A stretch of DNA of 64,000 nt from Streptomyces hyderabadensis (GCF_020404845.1 NZ_JAIOJZ010000029.1:1-64000), one strand, 5' to 3'; shown: positions 35,803 through 44,966, counted from the first letter of the stretch. Numbers and translations: made by a program. The notes: generated from the letters alone by a model not told the origin.

Positions 35803-38010
35803 CTATTCCTCGGCCGAAAGCGCGACATCCGCCGCCGCTTCGGGTCCTTGTTCGAGCAGCACGGCGAAACCGTCCTCGTTCAGAACCGGCACTTTCAGTT
35901 GCATCGCCTTGTCGTACTTCGAACCCGGGTTGTCACCGACCACGACGAACGACGTCTTCTTGGACACCGATCCGGTCACTTTGGCGCCCCTGCTCTGGAG
36001 GGCGTCCTTGGCTCCGTCCCGGGTGAACTTCTCCAGGGTGCCGGTGACGACGACGGTGAGCCCTTCGAGCGGGCGCGGCCCCTCGTCCTCCCCCGTCGAC
36101 CGGTCCTCCAACGGCACCCCGGCCGCCTTCCACTTGCGGACGATCTCGCGGTGCCAGTCCACCGCGAACCACTCCTTGACCGCGGTGGCGATGGTGCCGC
36201 CGACCCCGTCCGTGCTCGCCAGCTCCTCCTCGGAGGCCTGCTCGATGCGGTCGATGGAGCGGAACTCGCGGGCGAGGGCCTGGGCGGCGACCGGTCCGAC
36301 GTAGCGGATGGAGAGGCCGTTGATGAAGCGGGCCAGCGGGCGGGTCTTGGCCTCCTCGATGTGCCTGAGCAGCGCGAGGGTGTTCTTCTTCGGCTCGCCC
36401 TCCTTGTTGGCGAAGACCGTGGCGATCTTCTCCTCGCCGGTCTTGGGGTCGCGCTTGGGCAGCCCGCTGTCGGGGTCGAGGACGTACGCCTTGATGGGCA
36501 GCAGCTTCTCGACGGTGAGGTCGAAGAGGTCGCCCTCGTCCACCAGGGGCGGCTCGGACGGCTCCAGCGGGCCGGTGAGCGCGGCCGCCACGACGCCGCC
36601 GAAGTGCTCGATGTCCAGGCACTCCCGGCCCGCGAGGTAGGCGACCCGCTCGCGCAACTGGGCCGGGCAGGCGCGGGCGTTGGGACAGCGGAGGTCGATG
36701 TCGCCCTCCTTCATGGCCTTCAGCGGCGTCCCGCACTCGGGGCACTTCGCCGGCATCACGAACTCCCGCTCGCTGCCGTCCCTGAGGTCGGCCACCGGCC
36801 CCAGGATCTCCGGGATCACGTCACCAGCCTTGCGCAGCACCACGGTGTCGCCGATGAGCACGCCCTTGGCCTTGACGACCTCCTGGTTGTGCAGGGTGGC
36901 GAACTCCACCTCGCTGCCGGCCACGGTCACCGGCTCGACCTGCGCGTACGGCGTGACGCGGCCGGTGCGGCCGACGCCCACCTTGATGTCGACCAGCTTG
37001 GTGTTGACCTCCTCCGGCGCGTACTTGTAGGCGATGGCCCAGCGGGGCGCGCGGGCGGTGGAGCCGAGCCGGCCCTGGAGGCGGATCTCGTCGAGCTTGA
37101 CGACGACACCGTCGATCTCGTGGGCGACGGAGTGCCGGTTCTCGCCGTAGTAGGCGATGAAGTCCCGTACCCCGTCCAGGCCGTCGACCACCCGGTTGTG
37201 CGGGGAGGTGGGCAGGCCCCAGGTCTTGAGCAGGTCGTACGCCTGGGAGAGGCGGGTCATGCCCGAGTACCCCTCCAGGATGCCGATGCCGTGGACCACC
37301 ATGTGCAGTGGCCGGGAGGCGGTGACGCGCGGGTCCTTCTGGCGCAGCGAACCGGCCGCGGCGTTGCGCGCGTTGGCGAAGGGCTTGTCCCCCGCCTCGT
37401 TCAGCCGGGCGTTCAGTTCCTGGAACTTCTCCATCGGGAAGTAGACCTCGCCGCGGATCTCCACGAGGTCGGGGACCTTGTCGCCCGCCAGCCGCTCGGG
37501 GATCTCGGCGATGGTGCGGACGTTGGGCGTGATGTCCTCACCGGTGCGGCCGTCGCCGCGGGTGGCGGCGCGCACGAGGCGGCCGCGCTCGTAGGTGAGG
37601 TTGACGGCGAGTCCGTCGACCTTCAGCTCGCACAGGAAGTGGTACTCCTGCTCGCCCAGCTCGCGGGCGATGCGCTCGAACCAGGCGGCCAGCTCGTCGT
37701 CGTTGAAGGTGTTGTCCAGGGAGAGCATCCGCGTGGGGTGCTGCACGGCCGTGAACTCGGTCGCGTAGGCACCGGCGACCTTCTGGGTCGGGGACTCCGG
37801 GGTGCGCAGCTCCGGGTGCCGCTCCTCCAGCTCCTCCAGGGTGCGCAGCAGCCGGTCGAACTCCGCGTCGCTGACCACGGGCGCGTCGTTCACGTAGTAC
37901 CGGAAGCGGTGCTCCTCGATCTGCTCGGCGAGCTGCGCGTGCCGCTCCCGCGCCTCGGCGGGCACGCTCGTCGTCTCCGCCTGCTTGTCGCCCTGCTTGT
38001 CGCCGGCCAC
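35803..38010 (-). CDS. ligA: NAD-dependent DNA ligase
   Basis: Seals nicks in replication and repair using NAD. All domains of the 735-residue protein are in order: Ia domain (RYYVNDAPVVSDAEFDRLL), adenylation motif ELKVDGLAV with the AMP-accepting Lys near 128, OB fold, a Cys4 zinc finger (CPECGTPL to CPNARACPAQL, about 423-450), HhH repeats, and a C-terminal BRCT domain (LTVVVTGTLEKFTRDGAKDAL). GTG 38010 has GGGAGGA upstream. It lies 15 bp after the MetE-like gene, so it may be read with it. Confidence 0.98.
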   Translation of the reverse strand: MAGDKQGDKQAETTSVPAEARERHAQLAEQIEEHRFRYYVNDAPVVSDAEFDRLLRTLEELEERHPELRTPESPTQKVAGAYATEFTAVQHPTRMLSLDNTFNDDELAAWFERIARELGEQEYHFLCELKVDGLAVNLTYERGRLVRAATRGDGRTGEDITPNVRTIAEIPERLAGDKVPDLVEIRGEVYFPMEKFQELNARLNEAGDKPFANARNAAAGSLRQKDPRVTASRPLHMVVHGIGILEGYSGMTRLSQAYDLLKTWGLPTSPHNRVVDGLDGVRDFIAYYGENRHSVAHEIDGVVVKLDEIRLQGRLGSTARAPRWAIAYKYAPEEVNTKLVDIKVGVGRTGRVTPYAQVEPVTVAGSEVEFATLHNQEVVKAKGVLIGDTVVLRKAGDVIPEILGPVADLRDGSEREFVMPAKCPECGTPLKAMKEGDIDLRCPNARACPAQLRERVAYLAGRECLDIEHFGGVVAAALTGPLEPSEPPLVDEGDLFDLTVEKLLPIKAYVLDPDSGLPKRDPKTGEEKIATVFANKEGEPKKNTLALLRHIEEAKTRPLARFINGLSIRYVGPVAAQALAREFRSIDRIEQASEEELASTDGVGGTIATAVKEWFAVDWHREIVRKWKAAGVPLEDRSTGEDEGPRPLEGLTVVVTGTLEKFTRDGAKDALQSRGAKVTGSVSKKTSFVVVGDNPGSKYDKAMQLKVPVLNEDGFAVLLEQGPEAAADVALSAEE

Positions 38011-38025
38011 CGTATCGTCCTCCCG

Positions 38026-39021
38026 TTACTCTGGGTTGTCCGCGAGAGATCTTGCCGCCCGGACGCAGTGGGCGAGCGCGCGCCGGGCGTAGTCCGGGGA
38101 GGCACCCGCGAGGCCGCACGCGGGGGTGACGGTGACCGCCTCCGCGAGCAGCTCCGGACGCAGCCCCAGCCTGCGCCACAGCGTTCTGACACCCATGACG
38201 CTACCGGCAGGGTCTGACAATGCCGTGTCCGTGCCCGGCACGACACCGGCGAAGAGCCGGGTGCCGCCCTCGACGGCCTCGCCGATCGCGTCGTCGTCAC
38301 GCTCGGTGAGGAGCGAGAAGTCGAAGGAGACGCCCGCGACGCCCGCCCGGCGCAGCAGGGCGAAGGGCACGTCCGGCGCGCAGGAGTGGACCACGACGGG
38401 GCCCGCGTCGTGCGCCCCGGCGACCTCGCGGAGGGTCGCCTCCACCACCTGGCGGTCGACGGCGCGGTGGGTGCGGTAGCCGCTGGCGGTGCGGATCTGT
38501 CCGCGCAGGACCGCGGTGAGGGACGGCTCGTCGAGCTGGAGCACGGGGCGGGCGCCGGGGACGCGGCGGCGGATCTCCGCCAGGTGCAGGCGCAGGCCCT
38601 CGGCGAGCGAGGCGGCGAGGTCGCGGCAGGCGCCGGGGTCGGAGAGGACCGCCTCGCCGCCCCGCAGTTCCAGTGCGGCGGCGAGCGTCCACGGGCCGAC
38701 GGCCTGGACCTTGAGCGGGCCCTCGTAGCCCTGGGTGAACTCCTCCAGGGCGTCGAGGTCCTCGCCCAGCCAGGCCCGGGCCCGCTTGGTGTCCCGGCCC
38801 GGGCGGTCGCCGAGCCGCCAGCCGCTGGGCTCCACGCGCGCGTACAGCTCGACGAGCATCCCGGCGGTGCGGCCGATCATGTCGGCGCCGGGGCCGCGGG
38901 CGGGCAGCTCGGGGAGGAAGGGGAAGTCCTCGAAGCTGCCGGTGGCGGTCTTGGCCGCCTCTCGGGCGTCGTGGCCCGGGAGGCTGCCGATGCCGGTGGC
39001 GGGGGCGAAGTCGTCGTTCAC
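38026..39021 (-). CDS. MetE-type cobalamin-independent methionine synthase domain protein
   Basis: A 331-residue single-domain protein of the UROD/MetE-like superfamily corresponding to the C-terminal catalytic half of MetE. The zinc ligands are preserved: His and Cys in VVHSCAPDVPF, and Cys in VTPACGLAG; QLDEPSL is the substrate-side motif. It begins VNDDFAPATGIGSLPGHDAREA, and ATGIGSLPG is the family start. It lacks the folate-binding N half of true MetE, so the methyl donor is unknown. GTG 39021 has no ribosome site but a TACGCT sits at a -10 distance, consistent with a leaderless message. Confidence 0.88.
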   Translation of the reverse strand: MNDDFAPATGIGSLPGHDAREAAKTATGSFEDFPFLPELPARGPGADMIGRTAGMLVELYARVEPSGWRLGDRPGRDTKRARAWLGEDLDALEEFTQGYEGPLKVQAVGPWTLAAALELRGGEAVLSDPGACRDLAASLAEGLRLHLAEIRRRVPGARPVLQLDEPSLTAVLRGQIRTASGYRTHRAVDRQVVEATLREVAGAHDAGPVVVHSCAPDVPFALLRRAGVAGVSFDFSLLTERDDDAIGEAVEGGTRLFAGVVPGTDTALSDPAGSVMGVRTLWRRLGLRPELLAEAVTVTPACGLAGASPDYARRALAHCVRAARSLADNPE

Positions 39022-39077
39022 GGGGCAAGCGTACGCAGGGGTGCGGGGCTGGATTTCGCCCCCGCCGCCCCTTCCCT

Positions 39078-39163
39078 GTCCCGTCCCCGGGGGCTGCCGC
39101 CCCCGGGCCCCCGGTTTCGGCCCTGGACGGGCCTCGTCCTCAAGCGCCGGACGGGCTGGATTT
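39078..39163. repeat. Dispersed Streptomyces intergenic repeat, copy 2
   Basis: Read on the minus strand, GCCCGTCCGGCGCTTGAGG, GACGAGGCCCG and CCAGGGCC, then a GGGGGC/GCCCCC hairpin, reproduce copy 1 at 6186-6279 almost base for base, in inverted orientation. It fills the gap between the SDR gene stop and the MetE-like gene start. Confidence 0.75.
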
Positions 39164-39188
39164 CCACTCCGGCGTCCCGAAGCGGCCC

Positions 39189-39887
39189 TTACCGTCCCGG
39201 GCGCACCGTCAGGTCGTTGACCTCCGCGTCCCTCGGGAGGTCGAGGGCCATCAGGATGGTGGTGGCGACGGACTCGGGGTCGATCCACTTCTCGGGGTCG
39301 TACTCCTTGCCCTCCTGCTGGTGGACCTTGGCCTGCATGGGGCTGGCGGTGCGGCCGGGGTAGACCGAGGTGACGCGGACGCCGTTCGCGTGCTCCTCCT
39401 GGCGCAGGGCGTCGGCCAGGGCCTTCAGGCCGTGCTTGGAGGCACCGTACGCGGCCCAGCCGGCGTGGGCGTTCAGGCCCGAGCCGGAGTTGACGAAGAT
39501 CACCTGGCCCTGGGCGACGCGGAGCTGGGGCAGCAGCAGGCGGGTCAGCTCGGCGGGGGCGACCAGGTTGACGTTGAGCTGGTGGAGCCAGGTCTTCGGG
39601 GTGAGGTCGCCGACCGCACCGAGGTCGACGACCCCGGCGATGTGCAGCAGCGAGTCCACCCGGTCTGGCAGAGCCTGGTGCGACAGGGCCCAGGACAGCT
39701 TGGCCGGGTCGGCGAGGTCACCGACCAGGGTCTTGGCTCCGGGGAGCGCGGCGGCCAGTTCCTTGGCGCGGCCCGCGTCGCGCGCGTGCAGCACGACTTC
39801 GTCGCCGCGCTCGTGCAGGCGGCGGGCGACGGCGGCGCCGATGCCGGAGCCCGCTCCGGTGATCACATGTGTAGCCATGCCCGCCAT
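39189..39887 (-). CDS. Short-chain dehydrogenase/reductase
   Basis: A 232-residue classical SDR. Cofactor loop TGAGSGIGAAVARRL, NAG-type LLHIAGVVDLGA, catalytic Ser in FVNSGSGLN and the YxxxK pair in AAYGASKHGLKAL are all present. Substrate unknown. Start either ATG 39887 or ATG 39878 (MATHVITGAGSGIG); neither has a strong ribosome site. It sits 18 bp from the LOG-family gene on the same strand, so they are likely cotranscribed. Confidence 0.9.
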   Translation of the reverse strand: MAGMATHVITGAGSGIGAAVARRLHERGDEVVLHARDAGRAKELAAALPGAKTLVGDLADPAKLSWALSHQALPDRVDSLLHIAGVVDLGAVGDLTPKTWLHQLNVNLVAPAELTRLLLPQLRVAQGQVIFVNSGSGLNAHAGWAAYGASKHGLKALADALRQEEHANGVRVTSVYPGRTASPMQAKVHQQEGKEYDPEKWIDPESVATTILMALDLPRDAEVNDLTVRPGR

Positions 39888-39905
39888 GCTCGCACCACCG
39901 GCGTC

Positions 39906-40445
39906 CTACTCGATGCCCTGGCTCTCCTCCAGGTAGGCGAGCGCGCCGACCGGCTCCTCGGCGAAGAACACCAGCTCGGTGAGGGGGCGGGGCAGGAAGC
40001 CCTCGTCCTCCATGCGGCGGAACTGCTCCCTGAGGCCGTCGTAGAAGCCCGCGGTGTTGAGCAGGACGACCGGCTTGTCGGTGTGCCCGTGCTTCTTCAG
40101 CTCCAGGATCTCGGTGGCCTCGTCGAGGGTGCCGGTGCCGCCCACCATGATGACCACGGCGTCGGCCTTCTCCAGCAGCAGCCGCTTGCGCTCGGCCAGG
40201 TCCTTGGCGATCACCATCTCGTCGGCGCCCTCGCGCGCCTTGGCCGCCAGGAAGTCCACCGAGACGCCGAGCAGCCGTCCGCCGGCCTCCTGCACGCCGT
40301 CGGCGACCACCTTCATCAGGCCGACGTCGGAGCCGCCCCAGACCAGGGTGTGCCCGCCCTTGCCGAGCAGTTCGGCGAACTCCTCGGCGGGGCGCGTGTA
40401 GCGCTCGTCGAGGTCGGCGGCGGAGAGGAAGACGCAGATGTTCAT
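39906..40445 (-). CDS. LOG-family (TIGR00730) Rossmann-fold protein
   Basis: A 179-residue protein with the LOG signatures: LVWGGSDVGLMKVVADG and VGGTGTLDEATEILELKKHG (the PGGxGTxxE motif, here VGGTGTLDE). LOG proteins release cytokinin bases from their nucleotides or act as general nucleoside monophosphate phosphoribohydrolases; which applies is unknown. The family-type start MNICVFLSAADL is used; the open frame upstream is not homologous. Diverges from the DUF427 gene. Confidence 0.88.
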   Translation of the reverse strand: MNICVFLSAADLDERYTRPAEEFAELLGKGGHTLVWGGSDVGLMKVVADGVQEAGGRLLGVSVDFLAAKAREGADEMVIAKDLAERKRLLLEKADAVVIMVGGTGTLDEATEILELKKHGHTDKPVVLLNTAGFYDGLREQFRRMEDEGFLPRPLTELVFFAEEPVGALAYLEESQGIE

Positions 40446-40541
40446 GGCCTCCACCGTACGGCCCGGTCCGGAGGGGAAGAACCCGGACTCCGGGGACGCT
40501 GTAGTGACGTGACGCAGACCACTGCCACCAGGAGGACGACC

Positions 40542-40883
40542 GTGACCAAGGGACTCAAGGGACTCAAGGGACACGTCATCACCGTCGAGCCGAGCGACCG
40601 GCACGTGCGCGTGGTGCACGGCGGGCAGGTGCTCGCGGAGAGCGACGACGCGTTGGTGCTGCACGAGACGGGCTGCCCCGACCGGTACTACCTCCCGGCC
40701 GACGACGTACGCCTCGACCTGCTGAAGCCGTCCGGCACGACCACCCACTGCCCGTTCAAGGGCGACGCGTCCTACTGGTCGCTGCCGGACGCGGCGGACC
40801 TGGTCTGGGCCTACCCGGACCCGAAGCCGGAGGTCGCCGAGATCAAGGACCACCTCTGTTTCTACGAAGTCGAGGTGTCCTGA
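40542..40883 (+). CDS. DUF427 family protein
   Basis: A 113-residue DUF427 protein, a compact beta fold with characteristic HETGCPDRYYLPADDV, HCPFKGDASYWSL and CFYEVEVS. Function unknown. GTG 40542 follows AGGAGG at 40530-40535. A doubled GGACTCAAG near the start gives the GLKGLKG repeat. An alpha/beta hydrolase gene follows 37 bp later on the same strand. Confidence 0.88.
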   Translation: MTKGLKGLKGHVITVEPSDRHVRVVHGGQVLAESDDALVLHETGCPDRYYLPADDVRLDLLKPSGTTTHCPFKGDASYWSLPDAADLVWAYPDPKPEVAEIKDHLCFYEVEVS

Positions 40884-40920
40884 GCGATGAATCACCTGCC
40901 GTAGGGCAGTCTGCACAGGC

Positions 40921-41700
40921 ATGGAGAAGACGACTGTTTCGCGCGACGGCACCCGCATCGCCTACACCCGCTCGGGGCGGGGACCGGGTGTCGTGCTCGT
41001 CAGCGGCGCCATGTCGACCGGTGCCACGATGGCGCCGCTGGCCGCCGAGCTGTCGGACCGTTTCGACGTCACGGTGTACGACCGCCGGGGGCGCGGCGAG
41101 AGCGGCGACACGGCGCCCTACGCGGTGGAACGCGAGATCGAGGACCTGGCGGCGCTGATCGAGACGGTGGGCGGCGAGGTCTCGCTGTACGGCATGTCGT
41201 CGGGCGGCGCGCTGGTGCTGCGGGCGGCGGCGAGCGGCCTGCCGGTGCGCCGGGTCGCCGTGTACGAGGTGCCGTACGCGATGGACGACGCCGCCGCGCG
41301 GGCCGCGGCCGAGTACACCGAGCGCCTGACCGAGGTGCTGGGGCAGGGGCGGCGGGGCGACGCGGTGGAGCTGTTCCTGCGGCACACGGGGCTGGGCGAG
41401 GAGATGATCCGGGGTGCCCGGCAGTCTCCCATGTGGGCGGGGATGGAGTCGCTGGCGCCGAGTCTTGCGTACGACGCCGCCGTGCTGGGCGACAGCCGGG
41501 TGCCCGCGTCCGCGATCGCGTCGATCTCCGCTCCCCTGCTGGTCCTCGCGGGCGGCGCGAGCGACGCGTGGTGGCACGAGGCCGCCCGCGCGATCGCGGA
41601 CGCCGCCCCGGAGGGCACCTACGGCACCGTGGACCGGCAGACCCACATGGTGGAGCCGGGCGTGCTGGCGCCGGTGCTGGCGGAGTTCCTGGCGGGGTGA
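40921..41700 (+). CDS. Alpha/beta hydrolase
   Basis: A 259-residue hydrolase. The nucleophile elbow is YGMSSGGALVLRAA, with Ser in GxSxG; the oxyanion part is VLVSGAMSTGATM, and the catalytic His is in DRQTHMVEPGV near the C terminus. No signal peptide. Substrate not predictable. The ribosome site is weak (GGGCAG). Convergent with mnmA, 43 bp apart. Confidence 0.9.
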   Translation: MEKTTVSRDGTRIAYTRSGRGPGVVLVSGAMSTGATMAPLAAELSDRFDVTVYDRRGRGESGDTAPYAVEREIEDLAALIETVGGEVSLYGMSSGGALVLRAAASGLPVRRVAVYEVPYAMDDAAARAAAEYTERLTEVLGQGRRGDAVELFLRHTGLGEEMIRGARQSPMWAGMESLAPSLAYDAAVLGDSRVPASAIASISAPLLVLAGGASDAWWHEAARAIADAAPEGTYGTVDRQTHMVEPGVLAPVLAEFLAG

Positions 41701-41743
41701 GCCGGCGCCGTCGAGGTCGCCCCCGGGTGTCCGGGCCGACGGG

Positions 41744-42874
41744 TCAGGCCGCGCCGGCCGTCGCGCGCGTGGTGGACGCGATCGTCGCCGAGCCCACCAC
41801 GCGGGTGCCGTCGTACAGCACGATCGCTTGCCCGGGGGCGACGCCGCGGACCGGCTCGGTGAAGGTCACCTCCAGGGTGCCGTCGACCAGTTCGGCGCGG
41901 ACCTCGGTCTCGCCGCCGTGGGCGCGGAGCTGGGCGGTGTAGGTGCCGGGGCCGGTGGGGGCGGCGCCGCACCAGCGGGGCTTGATCGCGCGCAGGGCGT
42001 CGACGTCGAGCGCCTCGGCCGGACCGACCGTCACCGTGTTGTCGACCGGGGAGATGTCCAGGACGTAGCGGGGCTTGCCGTCGGGGGCCGGGGTGCCGAT
42101 CCTGAGGCCCTTGCGCTGGCCGATGGTGTAGCCGTAGGCGCCCTCGTGGGTGCCCAGCCGGTTGCCCGCCTCGTCGACGATGTCGCCCTCGGCCTTGCCG
42201 AGGCGCTTGGCGAGGAAGCCCTGGGTGTCGCCGTCGGCGATGAAGCAGATGTCGTGCGAGTCGGGCTTCTTGGCCACCGCCAGGCCCCGGCGCTCGGCCT
42301 CCGCGCGGATCTCGTCCTTGGTGGTGACCGTGTCGCCGAGCGGGAACATCGCGTGGGCGAGCTGGCGGTCGTCGAGGACGCCGAGGACGTAGCTCTGGTC
42401 CTTGGCCATGTCGGAGGCGCGGTGCAGCTCGCGGGTGCCGTCCTCGCGCAGGATCACCTGGGCGTAGTGACCGGTGCAGACGGCGTCGAAGCCGAGCGCG
42501 AGGGCCTTGTCGAGGAGGGCCGCGAACTTGATCTTCTCGTTGCAGCGCAGGCACGGGTTGGGGGTGCGGCCGGCCTCGTACTCGGCGACGAAGTCCTCGA
42601 CCACGTCCTCGCGGAAGCGGTCGGCGAGGTCCCACACGTAGAACGGGATGCCGATGACGTCGGCGGCGCGGCGGGCGTCCCGCGAGTCCTCGATGGTGCA
42701 GCAGCCCCGGGCGCCCGTGCGGAAGGACTGCGGGTTGGCGGAGAGCGCCAGGTGGACGCCGGTCACGTCGTGCCCCGCCTCGGCCGCGCGGGCGGCGGCG
42801 ACGGCGGAGTCGACTCCGCCCGACATGGCGGCGAGGACGCGGAGGGGACGGGTGCGCTGCGGGGTCTCAGTCAT
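41744..42874 (-). CDS. mnmA: tRNA-specific 2-thiouridylase
   Basis: Makes s2U at wobble position 34 of tRNA(Lys, Glu, Gln) using persulfide sulfur and ATP. In 376 residues: PP-loop AAMSGGVDSAVAAARA near 18, catalytic Cys in NPCLRCNEKIKF, second Cys in DICFIADGD, and the C-terminal beta-barrel with YTIGQRKGL. ATG 42874 has GGAGGGG upstream. The sulfur donor is likely the cysteine desulfurase encoded 0.8 kb upstream on the same strand. Confidence 0.97.
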   Translation of the reverse strand: MTETPQRTRPLRVLAAMSGGVDSAVAAARAAEAGHDVTGVHLALSANPQSFRTGARGCCTIEDSRDARRAADVIGIPFYVWDLADRFREDVVEDFVAEYEAGRTPNPCLRCNEKIKFAALLDKALALGFDAVCTGHYAQVILREDGTRELHRASDMAKDQSYVLGVLDDRQLAHAMFPLGDTVTTKDEIRAEAERRGLAVAKKPDSHDICFIADGDTQGFLAKRLGKAEGDIVDEAGNRLGTHEGAYGYTIGQRKGLRIGTPAPDGKPRYVLDISPVDNTVTVGPAEALDVDALRAIKPRWCGAAPTGPGTYTAQLRAHGGETEVRAELVDGTLEVTFTEPVRGVAPGQAIVLYDGTRVVGSATIASTTRATAGAA

Positions 42875-42934
42875 AACCCCTCCAGAGTACGGGGAGGCGG
42901 GAACCGGAGCGCGCGAGTATGCGTTGAAGATCGC

Positions 42935-43678
42935 ATGGGGGCGAAGCAGGGATCCACGAGCGGGTCCACACCGGGCGGGTCCGCGGGTGGCGGGTCCACG
43001 AGCGGCGGCTCGGCGGACGGCGACCGGCGCATCGGCCGCCGCGCGCTGATCGTCGGCGGTGCGGCGGCGGCCGTGGGCACCGGTGTGCTGGCCCGCGACG
43101 AGCTGGCCCGGCTGTGGTGGCGGCTGCCGGGCGTCGAGCGGCCGCGTGAGGAGGGCGTGGTCGACTACGCGGGCGCCCGCTGGGTGGCTGCGTCGGACGC
43201 GAACTGGCGGCGGGCGGACCGGCCGGACGACTTCGGCATCGACATGGTGATCGTCCATGTCACGCAGGGCAGTTTCGACAGCGCGGTGCGGGCCTTCCAG
43301 GACCCGGGCCACCAGGCGGCCGCGCACTACATCGTCGGGCAGGACGGGCGCGTCACCCAGATGATCCGCGAGCTGGACGTGGCGTACCACGCGGGCAACC
43401 GCGACTACAACGAACGCAGTGTCGGCATCGAGCACGAGGGCTTCGTGGACCGCCCGCAGGACTTCACGGACGCGATGTACGCCTCCTCCGCGCGGCTGAC
43501 GGCGGGGATCTGCGCGCGGTACGACATACCCGTGGACCGCGAGCACATCCTCGGCCACGTGGAGGTGCCGGGCACCGACCACACCGACCCGGGGCCGCAC
43601 TGGGACTGGGACCGGTACCTGAAGCTGGTGCGGCGGGCGGCCACGAGCGGCCCGTCGAAACCGCCGACCAAGGCCTGA
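42935..43678 (+). CDS. Tat-exported PGRP-type N-acetylmuramoyl-L-alanine amidase
   Basis: A 247-residue amidase_2 enzyme. The Ser/Gly-rich N terminus is followed by RRIGRRALIVGGAAAAVGTGVLA, a twin-arginine-like signal. The catalytic fold starts with MVIVHVTQGSFDSAVRAFQDP (first Zn His), AHYIVGQDGRVTQMI, VGIEHEG, and ends with HTDPGPHWDWDRYL (second Zn His and Asp). It cleaves muramoyl-alanine bonds in peptidoglycan, likely outside the membrane. Start ATG 42935 has a weak site. It separates mnmA from the cysteine desulfurase gene on the opposite strand. Confidence 0.88.
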   Translation: MGAKQGSTSGSTPGGSAGGGSTSGGSADGDRRIGRRALIVGGAAAAVGTGVLARDELARLWWRLPGVERPREEGVVDYAGARWVAASDANWRRADRPDDFGIDMVIVHVTQGSFDSAVRAFQDPGHQAAAHYIVGQDGRVTQMIRELDVAYHAGNRDYNERSVGIEHEGFVDRPQDFTDAMYASSARLTAGICARYDIPVDREHILGHVEVPGTDHTDPGPHWDWDRYLKLVRRAATSGPSKPPTKA

Positions 43679-43706
43679 GCCCCGACGTCGGCACTCGCGG
43701 CGGCGC

Positions 43707-44876
43707 CTACGACAGCCCGGCCGCCCTGGCCCGCTCCACCGCGGGGCCGATCGCCTTGGCCAGCGCCTCCACGTCGGCCTCGGTCGAGGTGTGGCCGAGC
43801 GAGAAGCGCAGGGTGCCGCGGGCCAGGTCGGGGTCGGTTCCGGTGGCCAGCAGGACGTGGCTGGGCTGGGCGACCCCCGCGGTGCAGGCGGAGCCGGTGG
43901 AGCACTCGATGCCCTGGGCGTCGAGCAGCAGGAGGAGCGAGTCGCCCTCGCAGCCCGGGAAGGTGAAGTGGGCGTTGGCCGGCAGGCGGCCCCCGGGCGC
44001 CGGGTCGCCGCCGAGGATGGCGTCCGGCACGGCGGTACGGACCGCCTCGACCAGGTTGTCGCGCAGGGCACCGATCTCGCGGGCGAACCACTCGCGCTGC
44101 TCGGCGGCGAGGCGTCCGGCGACGGCGAAGGAGGCGACGGCGGGGACGTCGAGGGTGCCGGAGCGGACGTGGCGTTCCTGCCCGCCGCCGTGCAGGACGG
44201 GCACCGGGGTGTGTTCCCGGCCGAGCAGCAGCGCGCCGATGCCGTAGGGGCCGCCGATCTTGTGGCCGGAAACGGTCATGGCGGCGAGCCCGGAGGCGGC
44301 GAAGTCGACCGGCAGCTGACCGAAGGCCTGGACCGCGTCGGCGTGCAGCGGCACGTCGAACTCGGCGGCCACGTCGGCCAGTTCACGGATCGGCATGATC
44401 GTGCCGATCTCGTTGTTGGCCCACATCACGGTGGCGAGCGCCACGTCGGCGGGGTCGCGGGCGATGGCCTCGCGCAACGCCTCCGGGTGGACCCGGCCGT
44501 GGGCGTCGACCGGCAGGTACTCGACGGTGGCGCCCTCGTGCTCGCCGAGCCAGTGGACGGCGTCGAGGACGGCGTGGTGCTCGACGGGGCTGGCCAGGAC
44601 CCGGGTGCGGGCCGGGTCGGCGTCGCGGCGGGCCCAGTACAGGCCCTTGACGGCGAGGTTGTCGGCCTCGGTGCCGCCGGAGGTCAGGACCACCTCGCTG
44701 GGACGGGCGCCGAGCGCCTCGGCGAGGGTTTCGCGGGCCTCCTCGACGGTGCGCCGTGCCCGGCGGCCGGACGCGTGGAGGGAAGAGGCGTTGCCGGTGA
44801 CGCCGAGGTGCGCGGTGAGTGCCTCGACTGCCTCGGGCAGCATCGGGGTGGTCGCGGCGTGGTCGAGGTAAGCCAT
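43707..44876 (-). CDS. iscS: Cysteine desulfurase (NifS/IscS type)
   Basis: PLP enzyme that takes sulfur from cysteine as persulfide. The 389 residues include HAATTPMLPEAVEAL at the start, PLP Lys in VSGHKIGGPYG near 203 and the catalytic loop Cys in ECSTGSACTAG near 326, the class I arrangement. It is the obvious donor for the MnmA enzyme encoded downstream on the same strand. No iscU or suf genes are here. The symbol is by function; the exact IscS/NifS type is uncertain. Confidence 0.95.
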   Translation of the reverse strand: MAYLDHAATTPMLPEAVEALTAHLGVTGNASSLHASGRRARRTVEEARETLAEALGARPSEVVLTSGGTEADNLAVKGLYWARRDADPARTRVLASPVEHHAVLDAVHWLGEHEGATVEYLPVDAHGRVHPEALREAIARDPADVALATVMWANNEIGTIMPIRELADVAAEFDVPLHADAVQAFGQLPVDFAASGLAAMTVSGHKIGGPYGIGALLLGREHTPVPVLHGGGQERHVRSGTLDVPAVASFAVAGRLAAEQREWFAREIGALRDNLVEAVRTAVPDAILGGDPAPGGRLPANAHFTFPGCEGDSLLLLLDAQGIECSTGSACTAGVAQPSHVLLATGTDPDLARGTLRFSLGHTSTEADVEALAKAIGPAVERARAAGLS

Positions 44877-44966
44877 GGTGCGGCCGATTCTACGGGGCGC
44901 TTCCGCCCGGTCTCAGACCAAGGTTGGCCTCGTCGCGCGGTGGTCCGGACCCGGCGGCGAGGTGGC

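Noticed and set aside
35803..38217. Antisense frame over ligA
   Set aside because: Composition artefact; ligA is unambiguous.
40550..40575. Doubled GGACTCAAG at the start of the DUF427 gene
   Set aside because: Only two units; encodes GLKGLKG; too short to call a repeat element.
41118..41618. Antisense frame over the alpha/beta hydrolase
   Set aside because: Shadow frame with no homology or ribosome site.
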